From: Acinetobacter ursingii DSM 16037 = CIP 107286
GTDB lineage: Bacteria; Pseudomonadota; Gammaproteobacteria; Pseudomonadales; Moraxellaceae
Direction of reading: 5' to 3'
Length of the DNA stretch: 64,000 bases
NCBI RefSeq assembly: GCF_000368825.1
Contig: NZ_KB849719.1
Span: forward strand, 62,001 to 126,000
Part shown: positions 54,879-64,000 of the stretch, piece after piece
Layout: each line of letters begins with the position of its first letter
Numbering within the stretch: the stretch's first letter is position 1
Made by a program: the position numbers and the translations under genes
Notes under the pieces: generated by a model
The model's database searches: none
Told to the model about the DNA's origin: nothing
What the model saw: only the letters and a program-made list of their open reading frames with translations

Positions 54879-55261
54879 GGTATTGCACCCAAAATATTTT
54901 AAATTGTTTCCTTAATATATTGATTTTCAAATCTGATTTTGTCAGTCCGAATATCAATATGACATGTTGTAACATGTGTCGTTTTTCTGTCCAAGCTAGA
55001 CTTTAGCCGATTAGACTTAAGCACTATCGAACAATCTTTAATTTATCGTTAGCATTCATGGGTTAAAACCAACGAATAACCAACCTAAACGAATTTTCTT
55101 TTAAACCCAATATAACGTTGAACCGCTATTTTTTATAGTTTGATCATGTTGCAATTTATTTAATAAAAATGTTTCTATTTTTAAAAAATAACTTCATGAT
55201 TCAATGCTGAATCATTTTCTGGCTCTGTCGACTGAACGACAAAACCAGAAGACATATTATT
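54879..55261. other. Gene-free interval of 383 bp upstream of ackA
   Basis: No gene is seen. On the minus strand the first 150 bases are the promoter region of ackA, including the palindrome at 54962-54977. The rest (55050-55260) is AT-rich and lies past the proA stop codon. I saw no perfect terminator for proA. Confidence 0.5.
54962..54977. promoter_or_regulatory. Operator-like inverted repeat upstream of ackA
   Basis: ACATGTT-GT-AACATGT is a perfect 7-bp inverted repeat with a 2-bp spacer, 84 bp upstream of the ackA start codon. Its position and symmetry suggest a dimeric transcription factor site; the factor is unknown. Confidence 0.4.
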
Positions 55262-56527
55262 TTATTGACGAATTTGACCGTCACCAAATACGATCCATTT
55301 TTGTGAGGTCAAGCCTTCTAAACCCACTGGACCGCGCGCATGGATTTTATCGGTCGAGATGCCAATTTCGGCGCCTAAACCATATTCAAAACCATCGGCA
55401 AAGCGTGTAGAAGCATTAATCATCACAGAGCTTGAATCTACTTCAGCCAAAAACTTGCGAACTAATGAATAGTTTTCAGTAATGATTGCATCGGTATGGT
55501 GAGAACCATATTGGTTAATATGTTGAATCGCTTCCTCAATACCCGATACCACTTTAATCGCAAGGATGGGCGCTAGATATTCGGTATACCAGTCTTCTTC
55601 AGTGGCGACTTTGACGCTTTCACCGAGGATGCGGCGAGTTTGGTCACAACCTCGAAGCTCGACATGTTTTTCAGCATACAGTTCAGCAATACGCGGTAAA
55701 AACTCTTCTGCGATATTTTCATCGACCAACAACGTTTCCATGGCATTACAAACACCATAACGATGAGTCTTCGCATTAAGCGCAATTGGGAGAGCTTTAT
55801 GTAGATCAGCTTCAGCTTCTACAAAAACATGACAATTGCCATCTAAATGTTTAATAACAGGAATACGTGCTTCAAGGGTAATTCGTTCTATCAGACCTTT
55901 ACCGCCACGTGGAATAATCACATCGACATATTCGCTCATGGTAATCAGTTGACCAACTGCGGCACGATCAGAGGTTGCAATCACTTGGACGGCATGCTCA
56001 GGTAAGCCCACTTTTTTAAGCCCATACTGAATGGCTTCGGCGATGGCTTTATTGGACTCAAGCGCTTCTGAACCGCCACGTAAAATAATGGCATTGCCAG
56101 ATTTTAGCGCTAAGGATGCTGCTTCAAGTGTGACATTTGGCCGTGATTCATAAATCATGCCGACAACGCCTAAAGGCACACGCATCTTACCGAGTTGAAT
56201 ACCTGTAGGGCGATATGACATATCAGTAATTTCACCGATTGGATCTTTAAGCGCAATCACATCTTTTAAGCCTTGTAACATGCCTTTAAAGCGTGAGGGG
56301 TTAAGTTCTAAACGATCAAGTAGAGCACTATCCAGGTTGTTTTCGTGCGCTTTTTGCATGTCAATCGCATTCGCCGCTAAAATTTGCGGTTGACGATCTT
56401 CTAGCGCAGTGAAAATGGCTGAAAGCGCATTGTTTTTCGTTAAGGTCGATGCGCTGGCCAACAAGCGGGAAGCCTGACGCGCATTTTGACCTACTGTTTG
56501 CATATAGTGTTCAATTGAATCGTGCAT
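55262..56527 (-). CDS. proA: Gamma-glutamyl phosphate reductase
   Basis: ProA reduces gamma-glutamyl phosphate to glutamate-5-semialdehyde in proline synthesis. The 421-residue ALDH-superfamily enzyme has [45 protein letters not shown] and the catalytic Cys in [17 protein letters not shown], ending with [19 protein letters not shown]. The proB kinase gene is not in the neighbourhood. Regulation is not visible. Confidence 0.97.
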   Translation of the reverse strand: MHDSIEHYMQTVGQNARQASRLLASASTLTKNNALSAIFTALEDRQPQILAANAIDMQKAHENNLDSALLDRLELNPSRFKGMLQGLKDVIALKDPIGEITDMSYRPTGIQLGKMRVPLGVVGMIYESRPNVTLEAASLALKSGNAIILRGGSEALESNKAIAEAIQYGLKKVGLPEHAVQVIATSDRAAVGQLITMSEYVDVIIPRGGKGLIERITLEARIPVIKHLDGNCHVFVEAEADLHKALPIALNAKTHRYGVCNAMETLLVDENIAEEFLPRIAELYAEKHVELRGCDQTRRILGESVKVATEEDWYTEYLAPILAIKVVSGIEEAIQHINQYGSHHTDAIITENYSLVRKFLAEVDSSSVMINASTRFADGFEYGLGAEIGISTDKIHARGPVGLEGLTSQKWIVFGDGQIRQ

Positions 56528-56867
56528 AGCAGTCTTTGATCGGTTAAAAATCCATAAAGGTACATTGCATAGTAACAGGCTATGACCAGATTGGTATAGT
56601 CATCATAATGCGGTAAAGATGAGCTAGTGCGTGATTTAGTAGAAAACTGTGAAATTGTTACGCGACTTTAAATATTTTGAAACTTGAAAAAGATCGAAAC
56701 TAGATGAGTGGTTATAGAAAGGGTTGCTTAAAAAAGTCACATCTGTATAGAATGAAACAATAAGGCTATTGACGTTATACAAAAAAATTGAGTAAGGATG
56801 CATAGCCATTGTGTCGCATGGAACGGAGCCTGCATAGATAAAAAACAACGCAGGCAGGAGGCAGGAA
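56528..56867. other. Intergenic region of 340 bp between proA and the hydrolase-PilZ gene
   Basis: The region holds the divergent promoters of proA and the hydrolase gene but no gene. Near the 3' end, GCCTGC (56828-56833) and GCAGGC (56850-56855) could pair in the leader. A strong AGGAGGCAGG precedes the hydrolase start codon. Confidence 0.5.
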
Positions 56868-58202
56868 ATGAATTCCATTATCCAGATGGACGCGGATCTT
56901 CACCAAGCGGGTTCACCTTTTGGTTTTTTTGATCTTTATCATAAAGATATTTTTAAGCAATCTGCTCGTGAAACATGGATTGATGGCTGGAAAGTCGAAT
57001 TCATGGCCATGGCTGATGTGCGTACAATTCATCAGACTCCCATAGTAATTGTGGGCGGGGCATTTCAAAATTTCAACTCTTATAAATATTGTGTTGAACA
57101 ACTGTTTGCCTGCGGACCTGTCATTTTAATTGATTTACCTTCAATGGGTGCGAATCAGCAGATTACCAACCGTGATACAGGTGTTTCTGCGGGAATGCTT
57201 GAATTATCGGATTTATCCAGAATGCTTGGTATATGGCTGGATATCGTCGGTATTTCCAAAGTCTCTATGATGGGCATGTCATTAGGCTCAGTGGTTGCTT
57301 CTTCATTTGCGCACCAACGTCCTGAACTGGTTGACCGTATGGTCCTAATGGGAGTGATGCAAAAGACCCGTAAAAGCTGGCGCATGATCTTGGAAGAGTC
57401 ACTGAAGTTGATGCAAGAAGATCGGATGGAAGAATTTGGTCAAGCCGTGATTTTGTATCTGGTAAATCATGCCAAACTTGACAAGACTCGCATGTCACCT
57501 ACAGCTAAGCGTTTGTTCTTCCGTCAAATGGCTGAATTTACCAAAACTGAGCGTTTGCGTTATGAGATCAACTGTAATCGGCTATTGCGTTTAAAAGATG
57601 TGCCGATTCCACAGTGCAAAACGCTGGTTGCCGCTGGGCAGTATGATAGTTTCACCTTGCCTTTTGAAAATGCAAATTTTGCTTTGCAATGTCCTGATAT
57701 GCAGTTTGCCTTGATCGCCAATGCGGATCATGTGCCGCAGCTTCAACGCCGTAAAGAAACCATGCATTTGTTTGCAACCTATTTAAATGGTGAATCGATT
57801 CAGGGTTTGGATGGCATTATTCCGATGACCCGTGAACAAATCAAACATATGGATCGTCGTGGTGAAGAGCGCATTGAAGTCATGCAACCACATACGCAAC
57901 TGACCCATCGTTATTTGCCTGAGCAGTTCAAAGTAATGATTAGTGATTTAAGTTTCTTTGGTGTACTTTTACAACTGAATCAGCCGAATGAAGCGAATCG
58001 TGTCGAAAGTTATCCACGAGATTTGGCTCTTCATTTAGAAGATGAAGAAGGTATGTTTAGTATCGAATGTCTGATTTTTCAGGTCGATACAGCAGGGGTA
58101 AGAGCGATCTTTAAACACGGTAGTTTTGCGGTTGCAGATCGTTTGCTGCGCTATGTGGCGCGACAAAAAGAACATCAACTTCAGTACGCTGAGGTGGTGT
58201 AA
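56868..58202 (+). CDS. Alpha/beta hydrolase fused to a PilZ-like domain
   Basis: A 444-residue cytosolic protein in two parts. Residues about 55-310 form an alpha/beta hydrolase: nucleophile elbow GMSLG with Ser138, a probable acid Asp260 (AAGQYDSFT) and His288 (ANADHVPQ). Residues about 325-435 resemble a PilZ domain: R331-GEE-R335 (RxxxR), then D360-LSFFG (DxSxxG), the c-di-GMP-binding motif pair, in the standard order and spacing. No signal peptide is present. The gene has a strong AGGAGG and a strong terminator. c-di-GMP-controlled hydrolysis is inference; the substrate (an ester or lipid, perhaps) is unknown. Confidence 0.82.
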   Translation: MNSIIQMDADLHQAGSPFGFFDLYHKDIFKQSARETWIDGWKVEFMAMADVRTIHQTPIVIVGGAFQNFNSYKYCVEQLFACGPVILIDLPSMGANQQITNRDTGVSAGMLELSDLSRMLGIWLDIVGISKVSMMGMSLGSVVASSFAHQRPELVDRMVLMGVMQKTRKSWRMILEESLKLMQEDRMEEFGQAVILYLVNHAKLDKTRMSPTAKRLFFRQMAEFTKTERLRYEINCNRLLRLKDVPIPQCKTLVAAGQYDSFTLPFENANFALQCPDMQFALIANADHVPQLQRRKETMHLFATYLNGESIQGLDGIIPMTREQIKHMDRRGEERIEVMQPHTQLTHRYLPEQFKVMISDLSFFGVLLQLNQPNEANRVESYPRDLALHLEDEEGMFSIECLIFQVDTAGVRAIFKHGSFAVADRLLRYVARQKEHQLQYAEVV

Positions 58203-58252
58203 CGCGATTAAAGATATCTGAGAAGCCGTATCTTGCCGCGTTATTTGGGGAT

Positions 58253-58284
58253 AAAAAACAGCATCTTTGATGCTGTTTTTTATT
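58253..58284 (+). terminator. Terminator of the hydrolase-PilZ gene
   Basis: AAAAAACAGCATC (58253-58265) and GATGCTGTTTTTT (58269-58281), a perfect 13-bp stem with a TTT loop. Confidence 0.93.
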
Positions 58285-58311
58285 GTGTAAACTTTGCTTT
58301 ATCTATCGATT

Positions 58312-59169
58312 CTAAGAGTGTTTCTTATTGATAGCATGAATCGTCCAAACTAGATCGCCTAAGTGTTCCTGTTTATTCTGCTGTTGTACGGTGTCTGAAT
58401 CAAAATAATCTTTTGGTTGTGTCACTTTTACCTGATCAAAACCATTTTCCATAAAAAAAGTTTCAACATCGGCTGGGGTAGTAAAATGAAAGCTAAAGGC
58501 GCTGCGTGACATCCATTTGAGAAGTTTGCTGCTACTCCAGATAATATTTGCCAACTTGTTTTTGACTGGTTCTGGGTACAAGTCGGTGAGATAATGTAAT
58601 TCTTTAAATGGCTGACCATATTCAGCAATCGACTGAATTAATTGAGCTAACAAAGGTTTATCAAAATAATTAATCAGCCCTTCACTGATCACCACCAGAG
58701 GAAACGAGGGGTCAAATAAGTCAAATGCTTGTTTAAATTCTGCGGTAAATAAATCAACAGACAGCATTTCGGGTGCATTGGCTTCAATCTGTTGCAATGC
58801 AGCTTGTTTGGTTTGTGCCATGTCTGGTAAATCTAGTTCACGGTAAGTGATCTCTGGATAATGTTGTCTAAACCACCAACCTCGCGGTGAAAGACCACTG
58901 GCGATTTCCAAAACCTGTAACTGAGGATGATGCTCAATGAGCGTCGTAAGCTGATCATCCAGTAAGGTGTGTCGTTGTTTGAGAGTACTTCGCATACTGC
59001 CACCGACATATTTCTCTGCCCAACTTTCCAATGGGTGAACCAGTGCAGCTAAAGACTTGCCCTTTTTGGTGGCAAAGACCTGATGTGAGATCCCCATTTG
59101 ATACCAGATGTAACCTGTGTAATGAGCGGTAAAAGAGATATGTCGATGTTTTGAAAGTGGTTGGGTCAT
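58312..59169 (-). CDS. Class I SAM methyltransferase, leucine carboxyl methyltransferase-like
   Basis: A 285-residue methyltransferase. It resembles the LCMT/PPM1 (COG3315) group: ALVHPLESWAEKYVGGSM and RHTLLDDQLTTLI, the SAM-binding LQVLEIASGLSPRGWWFRQH, an acidic ELDLPDMAQTK and LVVISEGLINYFDKP. These bacterial enzymes are thought to methylate natural products or polyketides, but no substrate is evident. The preceding nagZ on the same strand is separated by 107 bp with a long hairpin. Confidence 0.82.
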   Translation of the reverse strand: MTQPLSKHRHISFTAHYTGYIWYQMGISHQVFATKKGKSLAALVHPLESWAEKYVGGSMRSTLKQRHTLLDDQLTTLIEHHPQLQVLEIASGLSPRGWWFRQHYPEITYRELDLPDMAQTKQAALQQIEANAPEMLSVDLFTAEFKQAFDLFDPSFPLVVISEGLINYFDKPLLAQLIQSIAEYGQPFKELHYLTDLYPEPVKNKLANIIWSSSKLLKWMSRSAFSFHFTTPADVETFFMENGFDQVKVTQPKDYFDSDTVQQQNKQEHLGDLVWTIHAINKKHS

Positions 59170-59214
59170 ATTCCTGAGCCTGTTATTTTATTTATCATCC
59201 ATGCATAATTTTAG

Positions 59215-59246
59215 ACATCATGAATATACCCGTATATTCATGATGT
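59215..59246. terminator. 14-bp hairpin without T tract between nagZ and the methyltransferase
   Basis: ACATCATGAATATA (59215-59228) is perfectly complementary to TATATTCATGATGT (59233-59246), with a CCCG loop. No T run follows on either strand. It could terminate nagZ transcription, stabilise the transcript or be a regulatory site. Confidence 0.5.
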
Positions 59247-59276
59247 AAAAGCGACTTTATTATAACCTTCAATGCC

Positions 59277-60296
59277 TTAAAAGCTATCTTTGAATTTTTC
59301 GATCTGCGCTTTATGAGATTGCCAGACATCTCCTAATTCAAGCGTATTGCCAATCTTTAATTCAGGAATCTTGCCTCGCATACGTTCCAAGCGTTGCTGA
59401 TGTGGTAAAGCTAGATGCTCAATCGAATCGAGTGCCAAACAAGCCGATGAGCGGTCATTACACACCAATCCCATATCACAGCCTGCGGAAAGTGCCGCCT
59501 GTAAACGTGCATCAGCTCCACCCGCAACACAAGCCGCTTGCATGCTCAGGTCATCTGAAAATAACACGCCATCAAAACCTAACTGCTTACGCAAAATTTC
59601 CTGAACCCAAAATGGTGAAAAACCAGCAGGATTAGGATCGACCTGTTCATAAATCACATGGGCAGGCATGAGTGCATCCAGTTGTGGCATCAATTGGATA
59701 AACGTCTGCATGTCTTTTTGATGGATTTCATCGTAACTACGATGGTCAATCGCTGCGGCAACATGAGAGTCTGCCTGCACAGAGCCATGACCAGGGAAAT
59801 GTTTGCCCGTATTCGCCATACCTGCTTGTTGCATACCTTTCATAAAGGCTGATGCTAATGGCACAATATCCTGCGGATTTTTGGCGAAGCCACGATCACC
59901 AATCACATCACTTAGGTCATTGATATCCAAAACGGGCGCAAAGCTAAAATCAATACCCACGGCTAAAACCTCAGTTGCCATGAGCCAGCCACATTGCTCA
60001 GCCAATTGAATCGCTTGTTCAGGTTGTTGTTGATATAACTCACCAAAACGACCCATTGCAGGTAATAAGGTAAATCCTGTTTTTAAACGCTGTACACGCC
60101 CACCTTCCTGATCGACAGCAATTAAAATATCTGGACGGATTTGGCGCATGTGATCTGTTAATGCACGCACTTGTTGTGGTGATTCAATATTTCGTGCAAA
60201 TAAAATCATGCCACCGACTTGCGGAGCGCGTAAGAGTTCAATATCTTCTTGTGTAAGTTCTGTGCCAGCAATGTCTAGCATCAAAGCGCCGATCAT
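59277..60296 (-). CDS. nagZ: Beta-N-acetylhexosaminidase NagZ
   Basis: NagZ cleaves GlcNAc from anhydro-muropeptides in the cytoplasm during wall recycling. The 339-residue GH3 enzyme has QEGGRVQRLKTGFTLLPAMG, the KHFPGHGSVQADSHV loop with the catalytic His, MPAHVIYEQVDPNPAGFSP and the nucleophile region VLFSDDLSMQAA. I start at the ATG at 60296 (MIGALMLDIAGTEL); an in-frame start at 60329 adds 11 unconvincing residues. NagZ can feed signals to beta-lactamase induction systems where present. Confidence 0.95.
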   Translation of the reverse strand: MIGALMLDIAGTELTQEDIELLRAPQVGGMILFARNIESPQQVRALTDHMRQIRPDILIAVDQEGGRVQRLKTGFTLLPAMGRFGELYQQQPEQAIQLAEQCGWLMATEVLAVGIDFSFAPVLDINDLSDVIGDRGFAKNPQDIVPLASAFMKGMQQAGMANTGKHFPGHGSVQADSHVAAAIDHRSYDEIHQKDMQTFIQLMPQLDALMPAHVIYEQVDPNPAGFSPFWVQEILRKQLGFDGVLFSDDLSMQAACVAGGADARLQAALSAGCDMGLVCNDRSSACLALDSIEHLALPHQQRLERMRGKIPELKIGNTLELGDVWQSHKAQIEKFKDSF

Positions 60297-60490
60297 AAAG
60301 GTTGCTCGTCTAATTTTTGGATAAAACAATAGCGGAATTTTGCAATGATTTGCTACATTCTGCCAGCATAGAATATGATAAAACTACACGACATACACAA
60401 ATTAAGTTGGTTAAGATGTTGAATCTGTGACATTCGGGGTCGATGGCACAGCGGGTAATATTGGAAAATCCAAGGAAGTATTAAAAATTT

Positions 60491-62680
60491 ATGAAACTTC
60501 AAACGATAGCTTGTGCAGTTGCAGTCGCGACTGGTGGATTGTTCTTCACACATGCGATAAACGAAGCAATTGCGGCAACTGATACTGCACCTGCGGCCAT
60601 CTCTCAAACCATTCAACCGACTCAGGAACAAGCGCTGGTTTCACGCCAGTTAGCGACATTGGTCGACCGTCAGCATTATTTAAATATGCGTCTGGATGCC
60701 AATACCTCTAATCGTATTTTAGATATGTATCTGGATAGTCTGGATCCTGATCATTCTTTATTTTTGGCTTCTGAGGTTCAGGACTATAAAACAAAATATG
60801 GCTCGACTTTTGGCGCGGCGCTGAAAGCAGGTAATTTGACTGGTCCGTATGCGATACATGATCAGTACCGTAAACGCCTACGTGCCTTTTATGAGTACAT
60901 GTTGTCTGAACTGAAAAAGCCACAAAATTTACATCAGCCGAATGTTTTCATTGATACTGATCGTGAGAAAGCAGCCTATTTTAAAAATACCGCTGAACAG
61001 CAAGATTACTGGCGTAAAATGTTGGTGTCGCAGCTCATTAACCTCACCATTAGCAAAGAAGAAGATCTGGCTAAACAAAAAGCCTTGAAAGACAATCCAG
61101 AGCTGGCAAATGGTCAGGATTTAACCAGTCCAGAAGATTTAACACCTGTTCAAACACTCACCAAGCGTTATACCCGTCAGCTTGAGCGTATTAGTCGCGT
61201 GAAGAGTGATGATGTGTTGGACAAAACCTTAAACGCCATGATGGCAACTTACGATCCGCACAGTAATTATTATCCGCCGATTGATGCGATGGAGTTGAAT
61301 CGCCAGACTACGCTGCAACTGGAAGGAATTGGGGTTTCGATCCGCCCTGAACGCGGTAATGAAGACTATATTAAAATTGAAACCATTGTAGAAGGTGGTC
61401 CTGCAAGTAAGTCGGGTCAGGTCAAATCGGGTGATCGCATTGTTGGGGTTGCTCAGGATGGCGACAAAATGGTCGATGTGGTCGGCTGGTCGAGTGCTGA
61501 GATTGTCGGGTTGATTCGTGGTAAACGCGGAACCAAAGTCACGATCAAGTTACTCGGGCCGGGCGCGTCTATGAGTCAGGCGCGTACTGTAAGTTTGGTG
61601 CGTGATGTGATTCAGGAAGAAGATGCAGGTGTCCGTTCACGTACCGTTGATATTATGCGTGATGGCAAAAAACATACCTTTGGTGTGATTGAAATCCCTT
61701 CGTTCTACTTAAACTATCGTGCGCGCCGTGCGGGAACAGAATATCGTTCAGTGTCTGAAGATACCAACAATGCTTTGAAATCACTTTCTGCTAAAAAAGT
61801 GGATGGTATTTTAATTGATTTGCGCAATAACCCAGGCGGTTCACTTGAAGAAGTGGCACGTATGCTCGGACAGGTCATCAAATCTGGGCCAGTCGTGCAA
61901 ATTCGTGATGGTAATGGCAATGTCAGTGTGTTTGAAGATAACGATGGCGGCGCACAAACTTATGCAGGTCCATTGGCAATTTTAGTGAATCTGGCTTCAG
62001 CTTCTGCCAGCGAAATCTACTCGGCTGCTATTCAGGATTATGAGCGCGGGATCGTGATTGGAAGTACCACCACAGGTAAGGGGACAGCCCAAGTTCAACT
62101 TGATACCTTGGCACATGGTCAGGCGACTTTAACGCAACGTAAGTTCTATCGTATTACAGGTGGAAGTACTCAAAATAAAGGCGTTATTCCAGACATCAAG
62201 CTCGTGGATATTTATGATGAGGAGTTTGGTGAACGTAAAGCTAAGAATGCATTGAAGTGGGATACCATTCCAACTGCGCCATTTAAGCGTGAAGGTTCAA
62301 TCCAGCCTTACGTAGAAAAGCTGTCTCAGGAATCTAAAGCCCGTGTTGCGGTTGATCCTCAATTTAAATATCTTGAAGCGCGCCGTGCGATCGCGGATGA
62401 AACCAAAGATCAAAAACGTATTGTGTTAGATATTGATCAGCGTAAGGCGGAAATTTTAAGACTGGAAAAACAAACACTTGATGCTGAAAATCAGCGTCGT
62501 GCAGCGACAGGGTTAAAACCTTTTAGTAATTGGGAAAGTTATCAGGCATCACTGGATGCCTTGAGCGAATCTCGTGCCAAAATGAAGATCAATGCACGTC
62601 CGCCGTTACCAGAGGAAGAAACCTTTGTGAATGAAGCGGCGAATGTATTATTAGATTATGCCAAATTACAAAATCATTGA
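60491..62680 (+). CDS. prc: Tail-specific protease Prc/CtpA
   Basis: A periplasmic S41 serine protease of 729 residues. It has a signal peptide (MKLQTIACAVAVATGGLFFT, cleavage near IAA-TD), a helical N-terminal domain, a PDZ domain at about 285-370 (GIGVSIRPERGNEDYIKIET), and the S41 catalytic domain with Ser in NLASASASEIYSAAIQDY and Lys in STTTGKGTAQVQL (Ser/Lys dyad). The tail matches Prc. It degrades or trims proteins with non-polar C-termini, including wall hydrolases. It is divergent from nagZ with a 194-bp gap. Confidence 0.95.
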   Translation: MKLQTIACAVAVATGGLFFTHAINEAIAATDTAPAAISQTIQPTQEQALVSRQLATLVDRQHYLNMRLDANTSNRILDMYLDSLDPDHSLFLASEVQDYKTKYGSTFGAALKAGNLTGPYAIHDQYRKRLRAFYEYMLSELKKPQNLHQPNVFIDTDREKAAYFKNTAEQQDYWRKMLVSQLINLTISKEEDLAKQKALKDNPELANGQDLTSPEDLTPVQTLTKRYTRQLERISRVKSDDVLDKTLNAMMATYDPHSNYYPPIDAMELNRQTTLQLEGIGVSIRPERGNEDYIKIETIVEGGPASKSGQVKSGDRIVGVAQDGDKMVDVVGWSSAEIVGLIRGKRGTKVTIKLLGPGASMSQARTVSLVRDVIQEEDAGVRSRTVDIMRDGKKHTFGVIEIPSFYLNYRARRAGTEYRSVSEDTNNALKSLSAKKVDGILIDLRNNPGGSLEEVARMLGQVIKSGPVVQIRDGNGNVSVFEDNDGGAQTYAGPLAILVNLASASASEIYSAAIQDYERGIVIGSTTTGKGTAQVQLDTLAHGQATLTQRKFYRITGGSTQNKGVIPDIKLVDIYDEEFGERKAKNALKWDTIPTAPFKREGSIQPYVEKLSQESKARVAVDPQFKYLEARRAIADETKDQKRIVLDIDQRKAEILRLEKQTLDAENQRRAATGLKPFSNWESYQASLDALSESRAKMKINARPPLPEEETFVNEAANVLLDYAKLQNH

Positions 62681-62696
62681 TTGATTTTGAGTGAGC

Positions 62697-62727
62697 AAAA
62701 AAGCATATTTCGATATGCTTTTTTTGT
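62697..62727 (+). terminator. Terminator of prc
   Basis: AAAAAAGCATAT (62697-62708) and ATATGCTTTTTT (62713-62724), a 12-bp stem with a TTCG tetraloop and a T run. Confidence 0.93.
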
Positions 62728-62788
62728 GTCAAAAAACTGTCATCTGGATATCATCAAAATGTAAAAACGATTGTCTAATATTTGAGCT

Positions 62789-64000
62789 ATGAAAATAAAT
62801 CAAATGGATAGTTGTATGCAAGGTTCATTCGCTACAACGCTGCTAAAACAAGAAAATTTCCCAGACAGTTTTAAATTCTATTTTAAAAACAGACATGCGC
62901 AAATTCAACAAAATTGGCATGAACTGGATAAATTGGTACGTCCCAAACTCAAAATTGCCATTGTCACTGAGACATGGCCACCCGAAATTAATGGCGTGGC
63001 TTTATCTTTATTGCAACTGTGCAAGGGTTTACAGCAGCAGGGACACAAAATTTTACTGGTACGACCACAGCAAAGTCTAAAATGTGAAGAATTTTCACCC
63101 AATAAAGAATGTCTGGTGATCGCACAAACTTTACCCAAGTATCCTGGTTTGCAGTTTGGCTGGCCTCAATATTTGAAGGTAAGTAAGGCTTTAGCTGGAT
63201 TTTCACCAGATGTCGTTCATATTGTGACAGAGGGACCGCTGGGTCTGACGGCACTGCAAGCAGCAAAGGCTCGAAATATTCCTGTGTCTAGCGGGTTTCA
63301 TTCGCCTTTTCAGGATTTTAGTCGATTTTTTGATCTGGCCTTTTTGCTTAAACCGATTCAGGGCTATTTACGCTGGTTTCATAACAGCACGGATATGACC
63401 TGTGTGCCGAGTAAGGATACTGAAAAAGCCTTGCGTGGTTTTGGGATTACCTGTCCTTTAAGTATCGTAGGGCGGGGTGTGGATACTGAAAAATTTTCTC
63501 CGCAGTATCGTTGTCAGAAATTAAGAGAAAGTTGGGGTGCTGGCGATGACACGACCGTCATGTTGTATGTCGGACGTTTATCTCCCGAAAAAGAAATCCA
63601 GCTATTAATTCAAAGTTATGCAGCCATGCAACGGATGCAGCATCGAAAATTTAAACTGGTGATTGTGGGGGATGGACCAGATCGCACACGTCTGGAACAG
63701 ATGGCAGAGAATTGTGAGGTTGTTTTTACAGGAAGTTTAACTGGCAAGAATCTTGCAACTGCTTATGCAAGTGCTGATGTCTTTGTGTTTGCTAGTCAGG
63801 TAGAAACCTTTGGTAACGTGGTCCTTGAGGCAATGGCAAGTGGGTTGCCTGTAGTGGCTTATGATTATGCATGTGCCAGTCAGTATGTAGAGCATGGGGT
63901 AAGTGGTTGGCTGAGTCCTTTAGGTCAAGTCAATACATTTATTCAAACCTTATATCAATTGCCTGCAAGATTACAGTTAAAACAGATGGGAATACATGCA
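62789..64000 (+). CDS. GT4-family glycosyltransferase, partial at window end
   Basis: The reading frame is open to the last base, so the C-terminus is missing; about 404 codons are visible. The N-terminal half starts KIAIVTETWPPEINGVALSL and has GFHSPFQDFSRFFD, the usual acceptor half of GT4 enzymes such as bacterial mannosyltransferases. The C-terminal half carries the nucleotide-sugar elements LYVGRLSPEKEIQLLIQSY, LVIVGDGPDRTRLEQM and the Ex7E motif VETFGNVVLEAMASGLPVVA. The sugar and acceptor are unknown. ATGs at 62789, 62804 and 62816 are possible starts; I took the first. Confidence 0.88.
   Translation, partial: MKINQMDSCMQGSFATTLLKQENFPDSFKFYFKNRHAQIQQNWHELDKLVRPKLKIAIVTETWPPEINGVALSLLQLCKGLQQQGHKILLVRPQQSLKCEEFSPNKECLVIAQTLPKYPGLQFGWPQYLKVSKALAGFSPDVVHIVTEGPLGLTALQAAKARNIPVSSGFHSPFQDFSRFFDLAFLLKPIQGYLRWFHNSTDMTCVPSKDTEKALRGFGITCPLSIVGRGVDTEKFSPQYRCQKLRESWGAGDDTTVMLYVGRLSPEKEIQLLIQSYAAMQRMQHRKFKLVIVGDGPDRTRLEQMAENCEVVFTGSLTGKNLATAYASADVFVFASQVETFGNVVLEAMASGLPVVAYDYACASQYVEHGVSGWLSPLGQVNTFIQTLYQLPARLQLKQMGIHA

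Noticed and set aside
56636..56878. 80-codon minus-strand frame before the hydrolase-PilZ gene
   Set aside because: It overlaps the hydrolase start and its promoter region, has no ribosome-binding site and a composition typical of AT-rich intergenic DNA.

Overview
The window is an ordinary chromosomal stretch of a gammaproteobacterium, almost certainly an Acinetobacter species. The strongest clue is a wax ester synthase/DGAT (30581-31978, minus) that, from memory, is nearly collinear with the A. baylyi enzyme. Low G+C, AT-rich intergenic DNA, the gatCAB cluster facing mreBCD-maf-rng, a 240-residue YgfZ and a YncD/PqqU-like receptor agree with this. I saw no rRNA, tRNA or CRISPR array.

Layout. 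1-4.3 kb: end of typA, mscL, a small cyclotransferase-like protein, and the base-excision repair genes mutM and mpg. 4.5-11.7 kb: TonB-dependent receptor, old yellow enzyme, AEC permease, Sel1 protein, dsbC, a tiny tyrosine phosphatase and ygfZ. 11.7-22.1 kb is the least conserved part. It holds a 636-bp gene-free interval with a run of hairpins, sbmA, a split chromate-transporter pair with a divergent LysR gene, several exported proteins of unknown function, a DJ-1/PfpI protein and a low-GC two-gene unit (SDH/ClpP-fold protease plus an overlapping 59-residue protein). 22.2-30.5 kb: gatCAB and, divergently, mreBCD-maf-rng. 30.5-38.1 kb: wax ester synthase, cysH, thrH, the yciB-yciI-(unknown)-mnmC operon and RNase AM. 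38.1-46.9 kb: LysR/aldo-keto reductase pair, bestrophin, radC/coaBC, cybC, yibN-grxC-secB and rsgA/orn. 46.9-48.2 kb: an intact IS4-family element inserted in the loop of the orn/fumA terminator. 48.2-64 kb: class I fumarase, a methyltransferase, an isochorismatase-fold hydrolase, ackA-pta, proA, a hydrolase-PilZ fusion, a second methyltransferase, nagZ, prc and the start of a glycosyltransferase.

How genes work together: gatCAB makes Gln-tRNA and/or Asn-tRNA by transamidation; mreBCD sets the rod shape, and nagZ and prc act in wall recycling and periplasmic proteolysis; yibN-grxC-secB, rsgA/orn and radC/coaBC keep arrangements I recall from E. coli; ackA-pta interconverts acetate and acetyl-CoA.

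The best candidates for something undescribed are the SDH-protease/small-protein unit (20408-21569), the alpha/beta hydrolase with a C-terminal PilZ-like domain (56868-58202) and the hairpin-rich gene-free segment at 12041-12262. All statements come from reading the sequence and remembered family knowledge; no searches were run.
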